64,000 bases of DNA, taken from Tillandsia leiboldiana (lineage: Eukaryota; Streptophyta; Magnoliopsida; Poales; Bromeliaceae). Each line of letters starts with the position of its first letter. Within the stretch, counting starts at the first letter, position 1. Location of the stretch: positions 5,185,873-5,249,872 of the forward strand of contig CM055064.1 of the NCBI GenBank assembly GCA_029204045.2, given 5' to 3'. Both the position numbers and the translations under genes were made by a program. Positions 41,041 through 54,129 of this stretch are shown piece after piece. The notes under the pieces were generated by a model. It did no database searches, was not told where the DNA came from, and saw only the letters and a program-made list of their open reading frames with translations.

Positions 41041-41498
41041 TGTTTGATGCCCCCAATAGTCCCACATCGGATGTGGATGGAATTGTGATTTGGTTTATAA
41101 GAGACATGGTAATAATAACCAGGCTTAAGCATTTTGGGCTGTGGTTTGGGCCCAACAAGTTATTATTGCTAGTGGGTCGAGTCGTTACATTTGGTATCAG
41201 AGCGAATAACCAGACGGAAGTGTGTGACGAGTGGCTGAGTCTGGGTCAAGATGACAGGGCTAGAGAGACAAGTCTCACATCGCATGGTGATTTTGTGCTG
41301 TTGTGTGTGTGTTTGGGCTGACGAGAACGTCAGGCCTAAACGGGGGGAGTCTGTGACGCCCCCAATAGTCCCACATCGGATGTGGATGGAATTGTGATTG
41401 GGTTTATAAGAAACATGTTAATAATAACCAGGCTTAAGCATTTTGGACTGTGGTTTGGGCCCAACGAGTTATTATTGTTAGTGGGCCGGGTCGTTATA
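41041..41498 (+). mobile_element. TRIM (terminal-repeat retrotransposon in miniature), 458 bp
   Basis: Two LTRs (41041-41189 and 41352-41498) share CCCCCAATAGTCCCACATCG and CAGGCTTAAGCATTTTGG. Between them are a tRNA-iMet-type primer-binding site at 41192-41203 and a polypurine tract AAACGGGGGGAG at 41338-41349. There is no coding capacity. ATTG(T) at each edge is the likely target duplication. The host MITE sister at 34771 shows the empty site (AATGATTGCGATAAACCG). Confidence 0.9.
41192..41203 (+). other. TRIM primer-binding site
   Basis: TGGTATCAGAGC is complementary to the 3' end of initiator methionine tRNA and sits two bases after the first LTR. Confidence 0.9.
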
Positions 41499-41839
41499 TT
41501 GTGGTGAGCTGTTTGCAAGTTTAACGGTGTAGAAATATCCAAATCACGTAAAATTTTGATAAAATTTTTTTTATACTATATAGAACAAGATCAATATTTT
41601 TGATCATAAATTTTAGTATCATATCATCATATTTTGTTAGATTTTTATTTTCAACCGTTGATTTTGAGCTCTTTAGATCACTAGGTAAATGATATTGAAA
41701 AATTGTAAAATTTAGTTTCTAAATATTTCAAATATTCTAGATTAAGTCTAACGGAGCCGATCGTCCATTTGAAAATCCCAACATTAAAAATAATTTGGGA
41801 GCAGGAAAAGTTCCGTGCTTCTAAAAATACACAAGTCCT

Positions 41840-41880
<41 letters not shown>
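41840..41880. repeat. Short (TA)n(GA)n microsatellite
   Basis: TATATATATATA followed by about 14 GA units. Confidence 0.9.
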
Positions 41881-41884
<4 letters not shown>

Positions 41885-42105
41885 CGGCTACTATACTATT
41901 AATAGTACCAAGTCATTGGTACTATCAAATTTTCTATCATTAGATCAACCCCTTTAATTATTTTTACCCGTTAGATTTTACTATTTCCTAACCACCTATT
42001 AAACCCAAGGGGCCCACCATTATCTCAACCACACATTTTTTAATTTAAGTGTTAAAAACTTGATAGTACTAATGACTTGGTATTATTAATAATATTCCAG
42101 CCTAG

Positions 42106-42109
<4 letters not shown>
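41881..42109. mobile_element. Palindromic MITE-like element between microsatellites
   Basis: It starts AGTCCGGCTACTATACTATT and ends AATAATATTCCAGCCTAGCG. Inner pairs are ACCAAGTCATTGGTACTATC with GATAGTACTAATGACTTGGT. Confidence 0.7.

Positions 42110-42201
<92 letters not shown>
42110..42201. repeat. Compound microsatellite (TC)n(TA)n
   Basis: About 30 TC units pass into about 15 TA units. Confidence 0.95.
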
Positions 42202-42204
<3 letters not shown>

Positions 42205-43000
42205 ACTTGTAATATTACTTTGCTAATTAATTATTTGATCTTTGAGTATAATAATCTATGACCAACCCATATTGGTTTTTTTTTTTTGGTTTAAATTCTC
42301 TATTCAATTACTTATGCACGCTCATTTCTCCTATATGTTAGTTTTTATTTTCTCTTGTATTTTTTTTCTAAAAAAAATTCAACACTTTGGTACATATTGC
42401 CAAGTAAATTGAAATGAATTTAATGTACATTGTGAATATAAAATATATAAATATTATTTTTTAATAATTTAAATTTTTAAAATATAACGATTATTTTATA
42501 TAATTTAATATTTTTAAGTAGAAGAGAACGTTTTGAATTCGAGTTTTCTTGGGGCTTCTATTATTATTTAATTTTTTTATTTAATTAAGTTCATGTTTTA
42601 ATTAGATTTATTAAAAAATTTTGAAAAAAAAAAGTTGAATATAAAATAGATAAATATTATTCTTTAATAAATTTTTTTAAAAAAATATTAAATATAAAAT
42701 ATATAAATATCGTTCTATAATAATTTAAATTTTTAAGATAATTTTATTTTATATAATTTAACCGCATGCAATTCATTTTCTTTGGCAACAATTTGATGCT
42801 GATCCATATTTCTGGATTTGACTCTTGTTAATTGGTCAAATCCTTTTACAATATACCATTCTTTTTATTTTTTTTGGGTGGAAAGGACATGTTTTTTTCA
42901 ATATAATAAAAACTGACCATATTAAGTCAATCAAATAGTAATTAGCAATGGTTCTTATTTTGAGTGGTTTTTCTTTTTTAAAAAAAATTTTAAAGCAGGG
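42202..43000. other. AT-rich spacer before the nested cluster
   Basis: No gene and no clear element; poly-T and AAATTT-type low complexity only. Confidence 0.5.
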
Positions 43001-45781
43001 CACTAAAAAAAAAAATTTTAGTATAAAAATACCTTTTAGATGACTTGGACATTTCAGGATAAATCAGAATTCGAAGAATTCGAATTCATCAACAGATCAA
43101 TCGTATACACGAAAAGTTTTGTGCGAACGAAATATCAATAACCTACTCAAATATAAAGAACCATACAAGCGAACAAAATAGAACTGAAACTAAAAATAAA
43201 TATCAGAGTAAAACTGTATAATAAAACTTCAAAATACAAAATACATTTCTCAAAAGTAAAGAATATAATAATAATAATAATAATACAACGAGCTTGCGAA
43301 AAGTCAAACTTAAAAGTACAGTAGTCTAAAATGCTAAAACAACATAAGGTCCACAGCTACAGTTCTCAGCAAAAAGAAACTGAAGGGAGATCTATCTAAC
43401 TCGTGATCCCACTATCTTGGTCCGCTGTCGCTGCTACAGACACGGAGGACTCTACAAAAAGTTGGTCAATCGAGGCCGTGAGAACTGTCATGCCCCGGGG
43501 TCGAAACTGCGACCTGGGCTCGTCAACAGATCTGCCACCCCTACGGGAAACCCCGCAAAGGCGAAGCGTCCAACCTGCAATGACAAAACTATAGCTAACT
43601 AGATATCAGAGCTGAAAAGTAAACTGTTGTAAAACTGAAATCCAACCACTGTACAACTGAAAATAAAAAAATAAAATACGGTATCCATCTCCCAAAAAAT
43701 AATCATCATACATCATCCTCTGATACAACATCTAAGAACCCAAACAGGGAGGTAAACTAAAATAATAATACATTAGTGTACAGGCTCATAGTACAAGTCA
43801 GATCTTCACAATACATCAGTCTCTCCAAATAAAGAAAGCTCTCAAAGAGTAAAATATACAAATGTAACTGACTGTACTATAAATCTTCAACAAGGGGGTA
43901 CAGCTACTCTCCAAGGATGGGTAGAGATCTAGCTCGCGACTCCCTCGCCTCGATCAGAAGAAGCAGCAACAGCAGAGGTAGGAACCGGAGAAGATGCCTC
44001 TGCAAAACTGTCACTGACAGAGGGTGTTAGAACTACACCAACACGTAGTTCTCAGTGGGTACCGCCACCAAGCCCGACGGTCTGCCCACTAAGTCTACTA
44101 GAGGCATAAGATAACGATGCAGTAAAAACTGAATAAGAAAAGCTAGAAATACTCTACAGTTATCATGCCTCCATCTAAATACTCAATGGGTGATACAGAA
44201 GAAAAGATATGCAACCACTCGCACACGAGATGCTCAACCGACCCAATCGAACTGACTGCCACATAGGGGCCAGTCAAGCCTGCGCCCACCTACTGTCATT
44301 ACATCCACGGAGGACTGGACTTACGTAGGGCGTCCGTGACTGCCTAAAAAAGGCCCAGCTATAGGGACTGCGTCGACAAGTCGCGATAACAAAGTAACAG
44401 GGCTAGCTCCGGAGCAACACTCGAGGAGCGCGACCCCACCGAGGAAAGTATCCGCGCATCTCTGTCGATCTCAAATTGGCTCCTGTAGGCTATAATCAAA
44501 ATCCACGCTCACTCTCAGAACGGAAGAACTCAAGATACTCAAACATCTCGCACAACGGTCGGAGTACTCTCAACGACTCAAACAAACAAAGCTCTCACGA
44601 ATCTCGGGACACAACTCAACCAACTCGTGACACTAAACTCACTGGCTGGAGATACTCCACAGCCGGAATCGTCCCACAACTCAGGGCTAACAAAACTGGT
44701 CGGACGACACTCAACGACCTGGGACCACCGCCAACCCAAACGGTTCCCAACAACACTGACTGGAAGATACTCGACGGTCCAGGACCACCGTCTACCCAAA
44801 CGGTTCCCAACAACACTGACCGGAAGATACTCGACGGCACAGAACCAGCGTCTACCCAAACGGCTCCCAACACTAGCACTGATCTAATCTCAGCTATCAG
44901 ATTCCACTCGGCCCCCAGACGCGAATGCAACATACGTCCCACAATAATCCGACCACTCAGCCCACTACCCGAGCGAGGAAAACTCTATGTCCAGGGAAAG
45001 AGAAAGAAAGTGTGGGATTGTCTAGAGTATATGTGATGACCCGAATCTCCGCAGAGCTTTTGTTGGGTGATCAGCGACTTATGGAGGCTTATTCGGTGTG
45101 ATGGAGGTGCTTGTGCGCAAATCGGACCTCAGGATTGGACCCAGCGCGAAATTTGAATTAAGAATACCTTTCCGGATGCCTTCGACAAATTTTAGAAGCG
45201 GAATTTGGCAAAAAAGATATCGGATTTGGATTCAGAGCGCGAAAACGATGGAAATGGACTATTTACTTGTATTAATTTTTCGGAGCCCGGATGCCAAAAC
45301 ACGGATTTCGAGGTGAGATGTTACTGTTCCGGCAGCCGGGGCAGTGCCGGCGGCGACGGGCAGCGGCGGTGCGGGCGCGGGCAGCAGCGCGGGCGGCCGG
45401 TCCACGGGACCAGGCGTGCACCGGGACCAGCGAGCGTTCGGCGGGACACATGGCGTGCGTTGATTGGTTGGTCAACGCACGCGGGACAGCGCGTCGGGCG
45501 CGGCGAACGGTGGACCTGCCAGGCCACGTGTCGCTCGCCCATTGGCGGGCGCAGCGACCCGGGTGGCCCGGCGCGGACCGCGGCGCGTGCACCCCGCCGC
45601 GGACCGCGTCGCCACGCGGCACGCCGCGATTGGCGGGCGTGCGTGCACCGGGCACGCGGGGCGCGGAGCGGGTGACGTGGCGCGCTGAGGGAGATTCGGG
45701 CGCGCACAGTGTTGGGCCAGGCCGGATTCGAGCGCCCGAATCCTGCGCCCGAATCTGGATCCGCATGTGTGTGGCTTGGGC

Positions 45782-45789
45782 TATAAATA
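45782..45789 (+). promoter_or_regulatory. TATA box of LTR C
   Basis: TATAAATA in the context GGGCTATAAATAGACCCCC follows three CGCCCGAATC-type motifs (45725-45760). Confidence 0.7.
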
Positions 45790-48219
45790 GACCCCCTTAG
45801 CTATTTTTTTCTTCTTTTCTGGGCTTTTTCTCTGTGGGCTTCCTACAGAGAAGTTCTTCCTCTCCCTCTCCTCCACCCTTTGATAGATTCCCAGAATTTT
45901 TGGAGACCGCAGCATCGGCGTTTTCTGCGACGCGGCGCACTTCGACGCTCCTTTGTTTGTGGCTTCTACCGTCGCATTTCAGTGCGCGAGGCCCCCTGGA
46001 TCACCCTAATGGACTCTTGAGCTGATTTTTATGAAAGCGCATTCATGAGAGGTACCCCTTCGATTTCCGTGTTGATCACTTTGCCTCATTTTGGGATTTT
46101 GGCATGGTTCCCGAGGTATCTTTTGACCCATTGTACCGTTGCGAGGTTTTGGACAGCGGTGGAGTATTGTTGTGATTTCTCGGTCTCCAGGCATCGGAAC
46201 GAGACGTATGAGGACTCGATCGACATCTAAGCTTCGAGAGGAACGCACCCGTATTTTTATTGGAATTTTTGGAGGACTCTTCGTAGGTGATAATTAATCT
46301 TCTTTGGGGCTGATTTTCTGCAGGCTTGTGTTCGTGAAGGTTTTGGCTTACGGCGGTGTTCTAATTGTTTCTTGGCCTACAAGTGTCGGAATAAGGTGTT
46401 TAAGTACTCGATTTGTATCTACTCGTTGTGAGGATCACAGCGGTGATTTTTCTGGGATTTTTTGGAGGACATTTTGAAGGTGAGATTTTAGCTTTTTCGT
46501 GACTGATTTCCGCAGATTTGCGAGTTGTGGATTGATTGACTTTTTGCGGTGTTCTATTTATATCTTGGCCTAAAGGTGTCGGAACGAGGAGTATAAATAC
46601 TCGATTTGCATCTACTCGTCGCGAGGATCGCAGTCGTGATTTTTCTGAATTTTTCTGAGGACTGTACGCACGTGAAAGATCCCCTTCTCTGTGTTGTTTT
46701 GGCAAAACAGCAAATGCTATTTGGAGTGTGTTTGTGGTGTTGATTGATTGTTGGCTGCGATGTTGTTTGAGCAGAGGCTTGTGCGATTGAGTACCGAGGG
46801 TGCGGTTTCGGAGGATTTTGTTGGCGTGTGGCCACGCACTTCATCGACTTCGGCTTTGCCTGCGGAAAGCGATTCAGGTGGGTTACTTCGTCTCCAGAAC
46901 CGGTGGACGGTTCTCTAACTCTATTTGTTAGTATGCATGCGTGGTTTAAGGTACAATTTTAATGATTGTAATTTAAGCATGAGAAATTGTTTGAATGATG
47001 GGATTGAGGCTTAATTGATAAATTGTACATGATATGTGGATTTGAGCGTTGCATGATTTATTTACCCTTATACATGAGGGAGAGTTACAAGATAAAGATG
47101 GTTATCCTATACTAGTAGAAAAGCATGCTAGATGATGATGTTCGCTTACTTGTTGGAAAATATGATTGATGCATGTCTACTCTATATTGTTTAAGCTTGC
47201 GAGCATGTATGACTAGAGTATACTACTTTTGATTGGAAGCAAGCATGTTATGAATTGTCCATGTTGTTGGTTCAGTTTTATGCTTAACATGGTTAGAGGA
47301 TTATATATTGATTATTGGAACTTGACCTAGAACCCCGTCATATGACGCATGTTTAACCATACTAGTAGAGAACCTTCACTTGGGCTAGGTTCTTTTATGC
47401 TATAGACATCCCACACTTTGCATCTTTTCCTGGACATAGATTTTCCTCACCCGGGTAGTGGGCCGAGTGGTCAGGTCACTGTGGGACATTGTTGCACTCG
47501 TGCCTGGGGGCTGAGTGGAGTCTGGTAGCTGAGTTTAGACCTGTGTCAGTGTTGTTGGGAACCATTGGGGTGACGGTGGTCCCGGGTCGTTGAGTGTCGT
47601 CCGACCAGTTTTGTTAGCCCTGAGTTGTGGGTCGATCCCGGCTGTGGCGTATCTCTAACCAGTGGGTTTAGTGCCACGAGTTGGTTGAGTTCGTTAGTGC
47701 CTCGAGATTCGTGAGAGCTGGTTAGCTGAGTCGTTGAGAGTGCTCCGACCGTCGTGCGAGGTACTTGAGGATCTTGAGTCATTCCGTTCTGAGAGTGAGC
47801 GTGGATTTTGACTATAGCCTGCATGAGCCACTTTGAGCTCGAGAGAGATGCGTGGATACCTTTTTCCTCGGTGGGGTCGCACCTCTCGAGTGCCCCGTCC
47901 GGAGTGGGCCTGTTACTTTCGTATCGCGACTTGTCGACGCAGTCCCTCTGGCTGTGCCAGTTTTGGCAGTCACAGACGCCCTACGTAAGTCCCGTCTTCT
48001 TGTGGATGTGTGGCAGTAGGTTGGCGCAGGCTTGACTGGACCCTATGAGGCAGTCAGTTTGATTGGGTCGATTGAGCACCTTAGGTGCGAGTAGTTGCAT
48101 ATCTTTTCATCTGTATCACCCATTGAGCTTTTAGATAGAGGCATGATAGCTGTAGAGTATCTCCAGCTTTTCTTGTTCAGTTTTTACTGCATTGTTATCT
48201 TATGCCTCTAGTAGACTTA

Positions 48220-49160
48220 GGCAATGTTTGGTTCGGGGATTATGAGTTTGGGGATAAATTTTTTTATTCCTGTGATAGCTTGCTATTCCGGAATAGTCAG
48301 AGATAAAAGAAAATTAGTGTTTGGTTTGTAAAGCTGTTATTCGTAGGAATAACTGAAATTATGTTTGGTTCATTTTTTGGAATAAGCGAGGATAGTAAAA
48401 AAATAAAAGTAATTATAATTTTAAAATAATAATATTTTATCTAATTAATTAATATAAAATATTTATTAAATAATAATTAATATTTGTATAAATTAAAGTT
48501 TATATTTTAGTAAATAATACCGTTTAATTTTATTAAAATTAAAGTTAAAAAATTTAAAATTTGTATAAATTTTAAAATTTATTAAATTTATAAATTTATT
48601 TAAAATTAAAGTTATAAATTTAAAAAGTTATAAAATTTAATTTTTTTCTAAATTTAAAAATTTTAAAATCTAATAGTAGAGAATAATAAAAAAAAAAGTG
48701 ATAGTTAAATTTAATATAAAATATAATTTAATAAAAATAATTTGTTATAAAAATAATTTATTGTAAAAAAAATTATTATAATATTTTTTAAAAAATAATT
48801 TATTATAAATTATAATTTAATAAAAATAATTCATTATAATATTTAAATAAAAATAATATGTATTAATATATATAATTAATAATTTTATAATAAAAAATAA
48901 TGTATTATAATATATAATAAATTGTGTCTACATAATTTAGCTTTAATTCAATTTATAATCTTAATAAAATTTAGAATTAATTTTTAGAATAGCACTATTC
49001 CACCAAAATGGTGGAATAGTTTATTCCAAGCTATCCCGAGATAGCCGAGAATATCAAGGTTTGACTGGGATAAAATATCCCAGCCAAAAATCATGTCGTT
49101 TGGCATGAATAGTGGGATAAAGTGGGTTATTCCATCTTTATCCCTTAACCAAACACTGCC
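48220..49160 (+). mobile_element. Tourist-like MITE in LTR C, 941 bp, TSD TTA (innermost layer)
   Basis: It starts GGCAATGTTTGGTTCGGGGA and ends TCCCTTAACCAAACACTGCC, inverted ends of the GTTTGGTT class. TTA lies at 48217-48219 and 49161-49163. LTR B provides the empty site, where CTAGTAGACTTA runs straight into GTGGGCAGACC. The interior is AT-rich and non-coding. Confidence 0.92.
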
Positions 49161-51164
49161 TTAGTGGGCAGACCGTCGGGCTTGGTGGCGATACCCACTG
49201 AGAACTACGTGTTGATGTAGTTCTCACACCCGTTGGGGGTTCTCCCATTCCTTTTTCTTTCATCTCCTTTATTTTGCAGAGTCATCTTTGGGAGATGCTG
49301 GTTCTGCTGTTGCTGTTCGAGGCGAGGGAGTCGCAAGCTAGATCCCTACCTGTCTTTGCCTGTCTTTGGAGAGCAGCTGTACCCCCACCTCGGAATTTTG
49401 TAGTACAGTCAGTAGATTAGTTTTATTTCTGCTTTTGAGAGATTATTGTAGTGAGGATATGACTTGTACTGAGAGCCTGTTCTTGGATTTTTGTATCAGA
49501 AGATATTATATGATTCATTCTTGGGAGATGGATATTGTACATTTTTTTCCAGTTGTGCAGTGGTTGGATTTTAGTTTTATAGCAGTTTTCTTTATAGCTC
49601 TGATATCTGTTTAGCTGTAGTACCTTTTCTTGCAGGTTGCACGCTTCGCCTATGCGGGGTTTTGGTATAGGTGGCGGATCTGTTGGCGAGCCCGGGTCGC
49701 AGTTTCGACCCCGGGGCGTGACAGTATAAATAAACATAGCCCAAGTGAGGGTTTTCTACTTGTCTGGTTAGGCATGCAGCATATGACGGGGTGCTAGGTC
49801 AAGTTCCACAGTTTAACATGCATCATAACCAATATATAAACCTCTAACCATATTATGCATAAAACTAAACCAACATAACATGGACAAATCATATCATGCT
49901 TGCTTCCAATCAAAGGTGGTATACTTTAGTCATACATGCTCACAAGCTTAAACAATATAAAGCGGACATGCATTAATCATATTCTCATACTTATATCTCA
50001 ATCATCAAATTGTACATTAAACCATGCATGCATACTAACAAATAGAGTTAGAGAACTGTCCGCCAGTTTTGGAGACGAAAGCAACCCACCTGGGAAGTAT
50101 CAATCCAAAGCCCGATCAAGCTGAATTTCGGCATGTAGAATCCTCGACTCCTCAGGAAAATAATGCCGCAGAAATTGCCCAAATCTGACTCCCGGATTGG
50201 GCGCAATTGCCGAAACAACGCCTGTTGCGCGGTAATATCCAAAATTTCAGTATGATGCAAGAAAATTCAAGAATAAAATTTCTGCATCTAATAATCCCAA
50301 GGGAGGTTCCAAACAGCAGTAACAAAGTATCCTTGATCAAATAAACCCTTCCCAAACATCAAAAATCCATTAAAAAAAACTCTTGGTAATTAATACTCAT
50401 CATGCTACACTCATGCTGTCCAAAAACAGGGTACAAAAATAAACATAGAGTTCAAGGAATTTAGAGCTCAATTAAGAAGAAATTCCTCTAAGGTGTCAAC
50501 ATGAAAAATGTTCCTTTGTATCTTGTTAACACATCCATAAAAATAAATCCCCAAAAATCATGATAATCTCATAGCTACCACCATACAAAGTTCATTGCTC
50601 AAAGAAGCAAATCAAAACTGCACAGTAAAAATCTGCACTACAGGGTCTGAAAGGTGATAGGAAATACTTGGGCTATCAAGCTCCGAATCCAATAAAAAAG
50701 GTGGCAATGGATTTCTTGTCGAGAGTAGATAGAAATCGAGCTAAAGAACTCCCAAATTCGAGCTCGTATGAAAGAGAAAACTCAAAATTACTCAAGGGTG
50801 TCCAAGCACAAAATCTGTGCGTGATGGTTCCAGAAATACTAAAAATACTCCAAGAAATCTCACGATCCATGAAAAATGCTGAATATCAAAAATGTAGATT
50901 TATCTCTTTTTGGAGATCCCCTCCAAAAATCAGCTACAATCTCCAACAATTGAGCTCGGGGAGCTTCTGCACCAAAACGCGACGAAGTTGGCAGAAGCTT
51001 CAACAATGGTGGAGCTCTACAAGGTTGATGAAGAAGATGATCAAGAAGCCCCTTGGATTACTTCTTTTGTTGATGAAGATGAAGAGGAAGTGTATGGGAT
51101 GGCTCTGTAGAAGTTCCTCCAAAAACCGGTTCCAAAAGAGCTCACAAAAGGAGGAAGAAACCCA

Positions 51165-51171
51165 ATTTATA
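51165..51171 (-). promoter_or_regulatory. TATA box of LTR B
   Basis: Read on the minus strand, GGACTATAAATTGGG lies just downstream of a TTCGGGCGTCCGAATGTG / ATTCGGGCG motif pair (51203-51240). Confidence 0.6.
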
Positions 51172-53024
51172 GTCCACAAACCAACCAGGAAAATCCCCCA
51201 AAATTCGGGCGCAGGGAGCACATTCGGGCGTCCGAATGTGCTCACGATCCACGCCCGAAGACCACCCGAATCACCCTGCGCCATCCGATGCCGCCACGCG
51301 TCGCCAATCCGCGCCAGTGCCCCGCGGTCAACAGCCCCACCAATCAGCGGCCGCCATGTGGCAAACCCACCAACCGCGCGTCGACCGCATGTTCGGTGCG
51401 GTCCAATGAGGGCGCGCCACGTGGCGCGCCTTACCTGCTCCGCGCCCATGCTGCACCATCCAACCGCGAGCCGACACGCGTCCAGGCCCTCAGCCGCCGC
51501 GCCACGTGTACCGCACCTGAAGAGCCCGCCAATCCGGTGCTGTCACATGTCCCCAGCGCACCAATGAGGAGCTGCCACGTGGCACACCCCTACCCAACGT
51601 CGCGCCTGCCCGCGTGCCTGCCCGGCCTGCCCGCGCTGCTCCCGTGGGCCGCGTCTACCAAGCCCGCTGCGACAGCCAACCCTAGGCCTCCACATGTCCG
51701 CCACGCAACAATGGGAAGCCGCCATGTGTCCTTCCGGTACACGGCTCCCCCTCCCACCTGAAAATACTGTAAAACTTTCGGTTGTCCCTTTTTCGGCGTC
51801 CGGACTCAGAAAGATACATCCAAATAGCCATTTTCCAACGTTTTTCCGCGCTGAATCCAAATCCGATGTCCATTTCGCACAAGACCACTTCTATTTTTCG
51901 ACGAAGTCATCCAAATAGGTATTATTGATCTATTTTTCGCGTTGGGTCCAAATCTTGGGTCCGATTTGCGCGCAACCAACTCTATCAAACCACAACGAGC
52001 CTCCACAAGCTGCTAGTCAAGCTGTAAACCTCCACGGGGATTCGAGTCACTACAAGAACTACTAAAAACTGGTAGTTCTCAGTAGGCACATCCTACTGAG
52101 AACTCCAATCTACCCACTAAGTTTATCAGAGGCAAAGTAGGAGAGAGCAGTAAGAACAGAAAAAAGTAAACCGTTGAAATATAAAATTACTACTACTATA
52201 TCTCTAATGATATGATCGAACAGTGTAAAAGGAATGTATGCATCAACTACAAAGTCGCTGAGAATAATACAATCAACCAACCGGCACGAGGCCCAGCCCC
52301 GCCTACACTAGCATCACATCTGATCACATTAACAACCCGTGGATCACCGATGTGGAATCATACCCAAAGTAAATCAAGCCGTTTAATTCCGGAATGGCAC
52401 TCAAGAGGAGCGACCTGCTCGAGAAAAGTAATCAGGTCAAGTATGTAGTAGGCTAAAGTCAAACTCGTGACCAAAGTGGATGACTCTAACCACTATGATG
52501 GAATCCTGGCTCAAAACCGATGCATAACCATTTCTCGATTTAGCCGTCCAAAATCTACGACTATCGAACATCTCAAGAGTCCAACAATTCGGTACTATCC
52601 CATCCCGACTTGAGAACAACCACACTATCTCTGACCTATACTCCAAACCCCGGGTAAATATGTAGTGCACCGGCTTCATAAAATAGCAAAGTGCGGGTGA
52701 ATTGTTTCGAGCATATCCAAAATGTCATTAAAAATGAGTTTGCAGTGTTTTGGTTTGAAGCAATTAAAAGTTTTCGGATCAAAAGTGAGTTTAGAATGTA
52801 GCGAGCTGAAGCTTGGTGTTTTGGTTTGAACTTTGGCTAAATTGGGCAAAGTGCAATGAGAACATATTTTAAAGGTGTTTCCTAGGGTGCGTGTAAAATT
52901 TCAGGCAAAACCGAGCTCGTACGGTGCAAAATTGCCTTAAAAACGGACTCCGAAAAATAAATGTGCGAAAAAAAAAAAAAAAAATTGCCTAAGTGCAAAA
53001 ATTTGTACTGAATACGGGTACGCC

Positions 53025-53275
53025 ATTTGGGATACCGGTACGCCATACATTTAGTGCTGGAAATTACATGGGGTATCGGTACCCTATTTCGAGTACCGGT
53101 ACGTAGTGTGCCCGAGTGCATGAAAATAACCAGAAAAATTCTAAGTCCTTGGGTACCGGTACTGAATGCTGAGTACCGGTACCCCATGCAAAACATATAG
53201 TTTTCTAGTCTCGGGTTGGAGAGATTTTGTGCTTAGGTATCGGTACCTAAATCCCGTGTACCGATACCCAGTGCC
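53025..53275 (+). repeat. Dispersed GGTACCGGTACC-type palindromes in U3 of LTR D
   Basis: At least six variants occur, including GGTACGCCAT, GAGTACCGGTACG, GGGTACCGGTACT, GAGTACCGGTACC, AGGTATCGGTACC and GTGTACCGATACC. They are spaced 20-70 bp apart, upstream of the CT-rich leader. Confidence 0.7.
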
Positions 53276-54129
53276 CAGAATACTGGGACAGAGTCGTAAA
53301 TTCCTTTGTAAGTGGGGGTAGTTTCGTAACTTCACCCCCACCTGCAAACCCACCTACTCCCTAAGTAAAACCCACCCCTCTCACTCTCTCTCCTCCATCT
53401 TTCTTACTCTTCAACTCTCCCTCTCTCTCTCTCTGCGTGGGTTGATCCAGAGAAAGAAAAGAAGGAAAAGAAGATGAAGAAGAAGAGAAGGTCGTGGAGG
53501 CTTGGGGCTGTGGGTTTTGATCTCCAAGAAACGTAGGGATTTTAATGAGGGCTTCAAGAGAGCCATTCGAGTGAGGCTTCAACTCTTTTCTTTCTCTCTT
53601 TTGGTCAAAGAGACAAGAAGATGTATGTGTAAGGATCTAGGGTTTGGATTTTTTAGAGTTTTATGAATTTTAAAGATATAGAAGTGATCTTCTATGGTTC
53701 TCATCCTATTTTAGGGGTTTTCTTGAAGACCTAAGAGATCAAGTCACCTAGTTCTTGCAAGAGGAATCTAAAGGTGGGAGATTTAACCAAAATGGGTGAA
53801 CTATTTTTTTTTCCTTTACTTTTTATGATCTTGAAGTATTGTGTAAGAATCTATACATATAGTACTAATGTATGTGATAAAGATTTAGAGTTTAGCCCTA
53901 TATGATAAAAGATGATTTTCAAGGTTTAACCTTGCTTAATGTGGATAAGAAAATCTAAATATAGGTTACCTTGCATGAGGATGGACTTAGGAGAAAACTT
54001 GGTCAAAGTTTCATGGATATGAAACTAGGAAAAAAATAGATTGAAACATATGGTATTGAACTTAATGAAAACCTAAGTTTTAAATTGAGTGGCATGAAAC
54101 TTAGGAAGAGGAAACCTAAGGTAAACAAG

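Larger units (their letters stand above)
45032..49723 (+). mobile_element. Solo LTR C (net about 3.75 kb), TSD GTATA, interrupted by a Tourist-like MITE
   Basis: It starts TGATGACCCGAATCTCC and ends ACCCCGGGGCGTGACA. GTATA flanks it at 45027-45031 and 49724-49728, within LTR B. Its 3' half is closely similar to B in the opposite orientation (GTTGGGAACC-TTGG, CTTGTCGACGCAGTCCCT, GCCTCTAGTAGACTTA). It is a solo LTR. The GC-rich U3 (45320-45770) keeps many CG sites, consistent with a relatively recent insertion. TATAAATA is at 45782. Confidence 0.93.
43486..52054 (-). mobile_element. Solo LTR B (net about 3.87 kb), TSD AGAAC, interrupted by LTR C
   Basis: Pieces are 43486-45031 and 49729-52054. 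On the minus strand it begins TGTAGTGACTCGAATCCCC and ends CCCCGGGGCATGACA. AGAAC flanks it at 43481-43485 and 52055-52059. There is no internal region or partner LTR. The GC-rich U3 is 51200-51760; TATAAAT on the minus strand is at 51165-51171. Long open frames here (for example 50668-51567 plus and 44476-45036 plus) fall inside LTR sequence and have no protein similarity that I recognise. Confidence 0.93.

Noticed and set aside
41192..41203. tRNA gene
   Set aside because: TGGTATCAGAGC is only a primer-binding site; there is no cloverleaf sequence.
41041..41498. Cassandra-type 5S rRNA-bearing TRIM
   Set aside because: The structure is a TRIM, but the 5S-like internal promoter words expected for Cassandra (a GGATGGGTGACC-type block) are absent.
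44476..45036. 186-residue open frame
   Set aside because: It falls inside LTR B and runs across the LTR B/LTR C junction at 45032. Its repeats (SVVGNRLG-like on the opposite strand) come from short tandem words of the LTR, not a protein.
50668..51567. 299-residue open frame on the plus strand
   Set aside because: It lies antisense within solo LTR B (43486-52054, minus) and runs through its GC-rich U3. It has no domain features, and its homologous segments in other LTRs are not open in the same frame.
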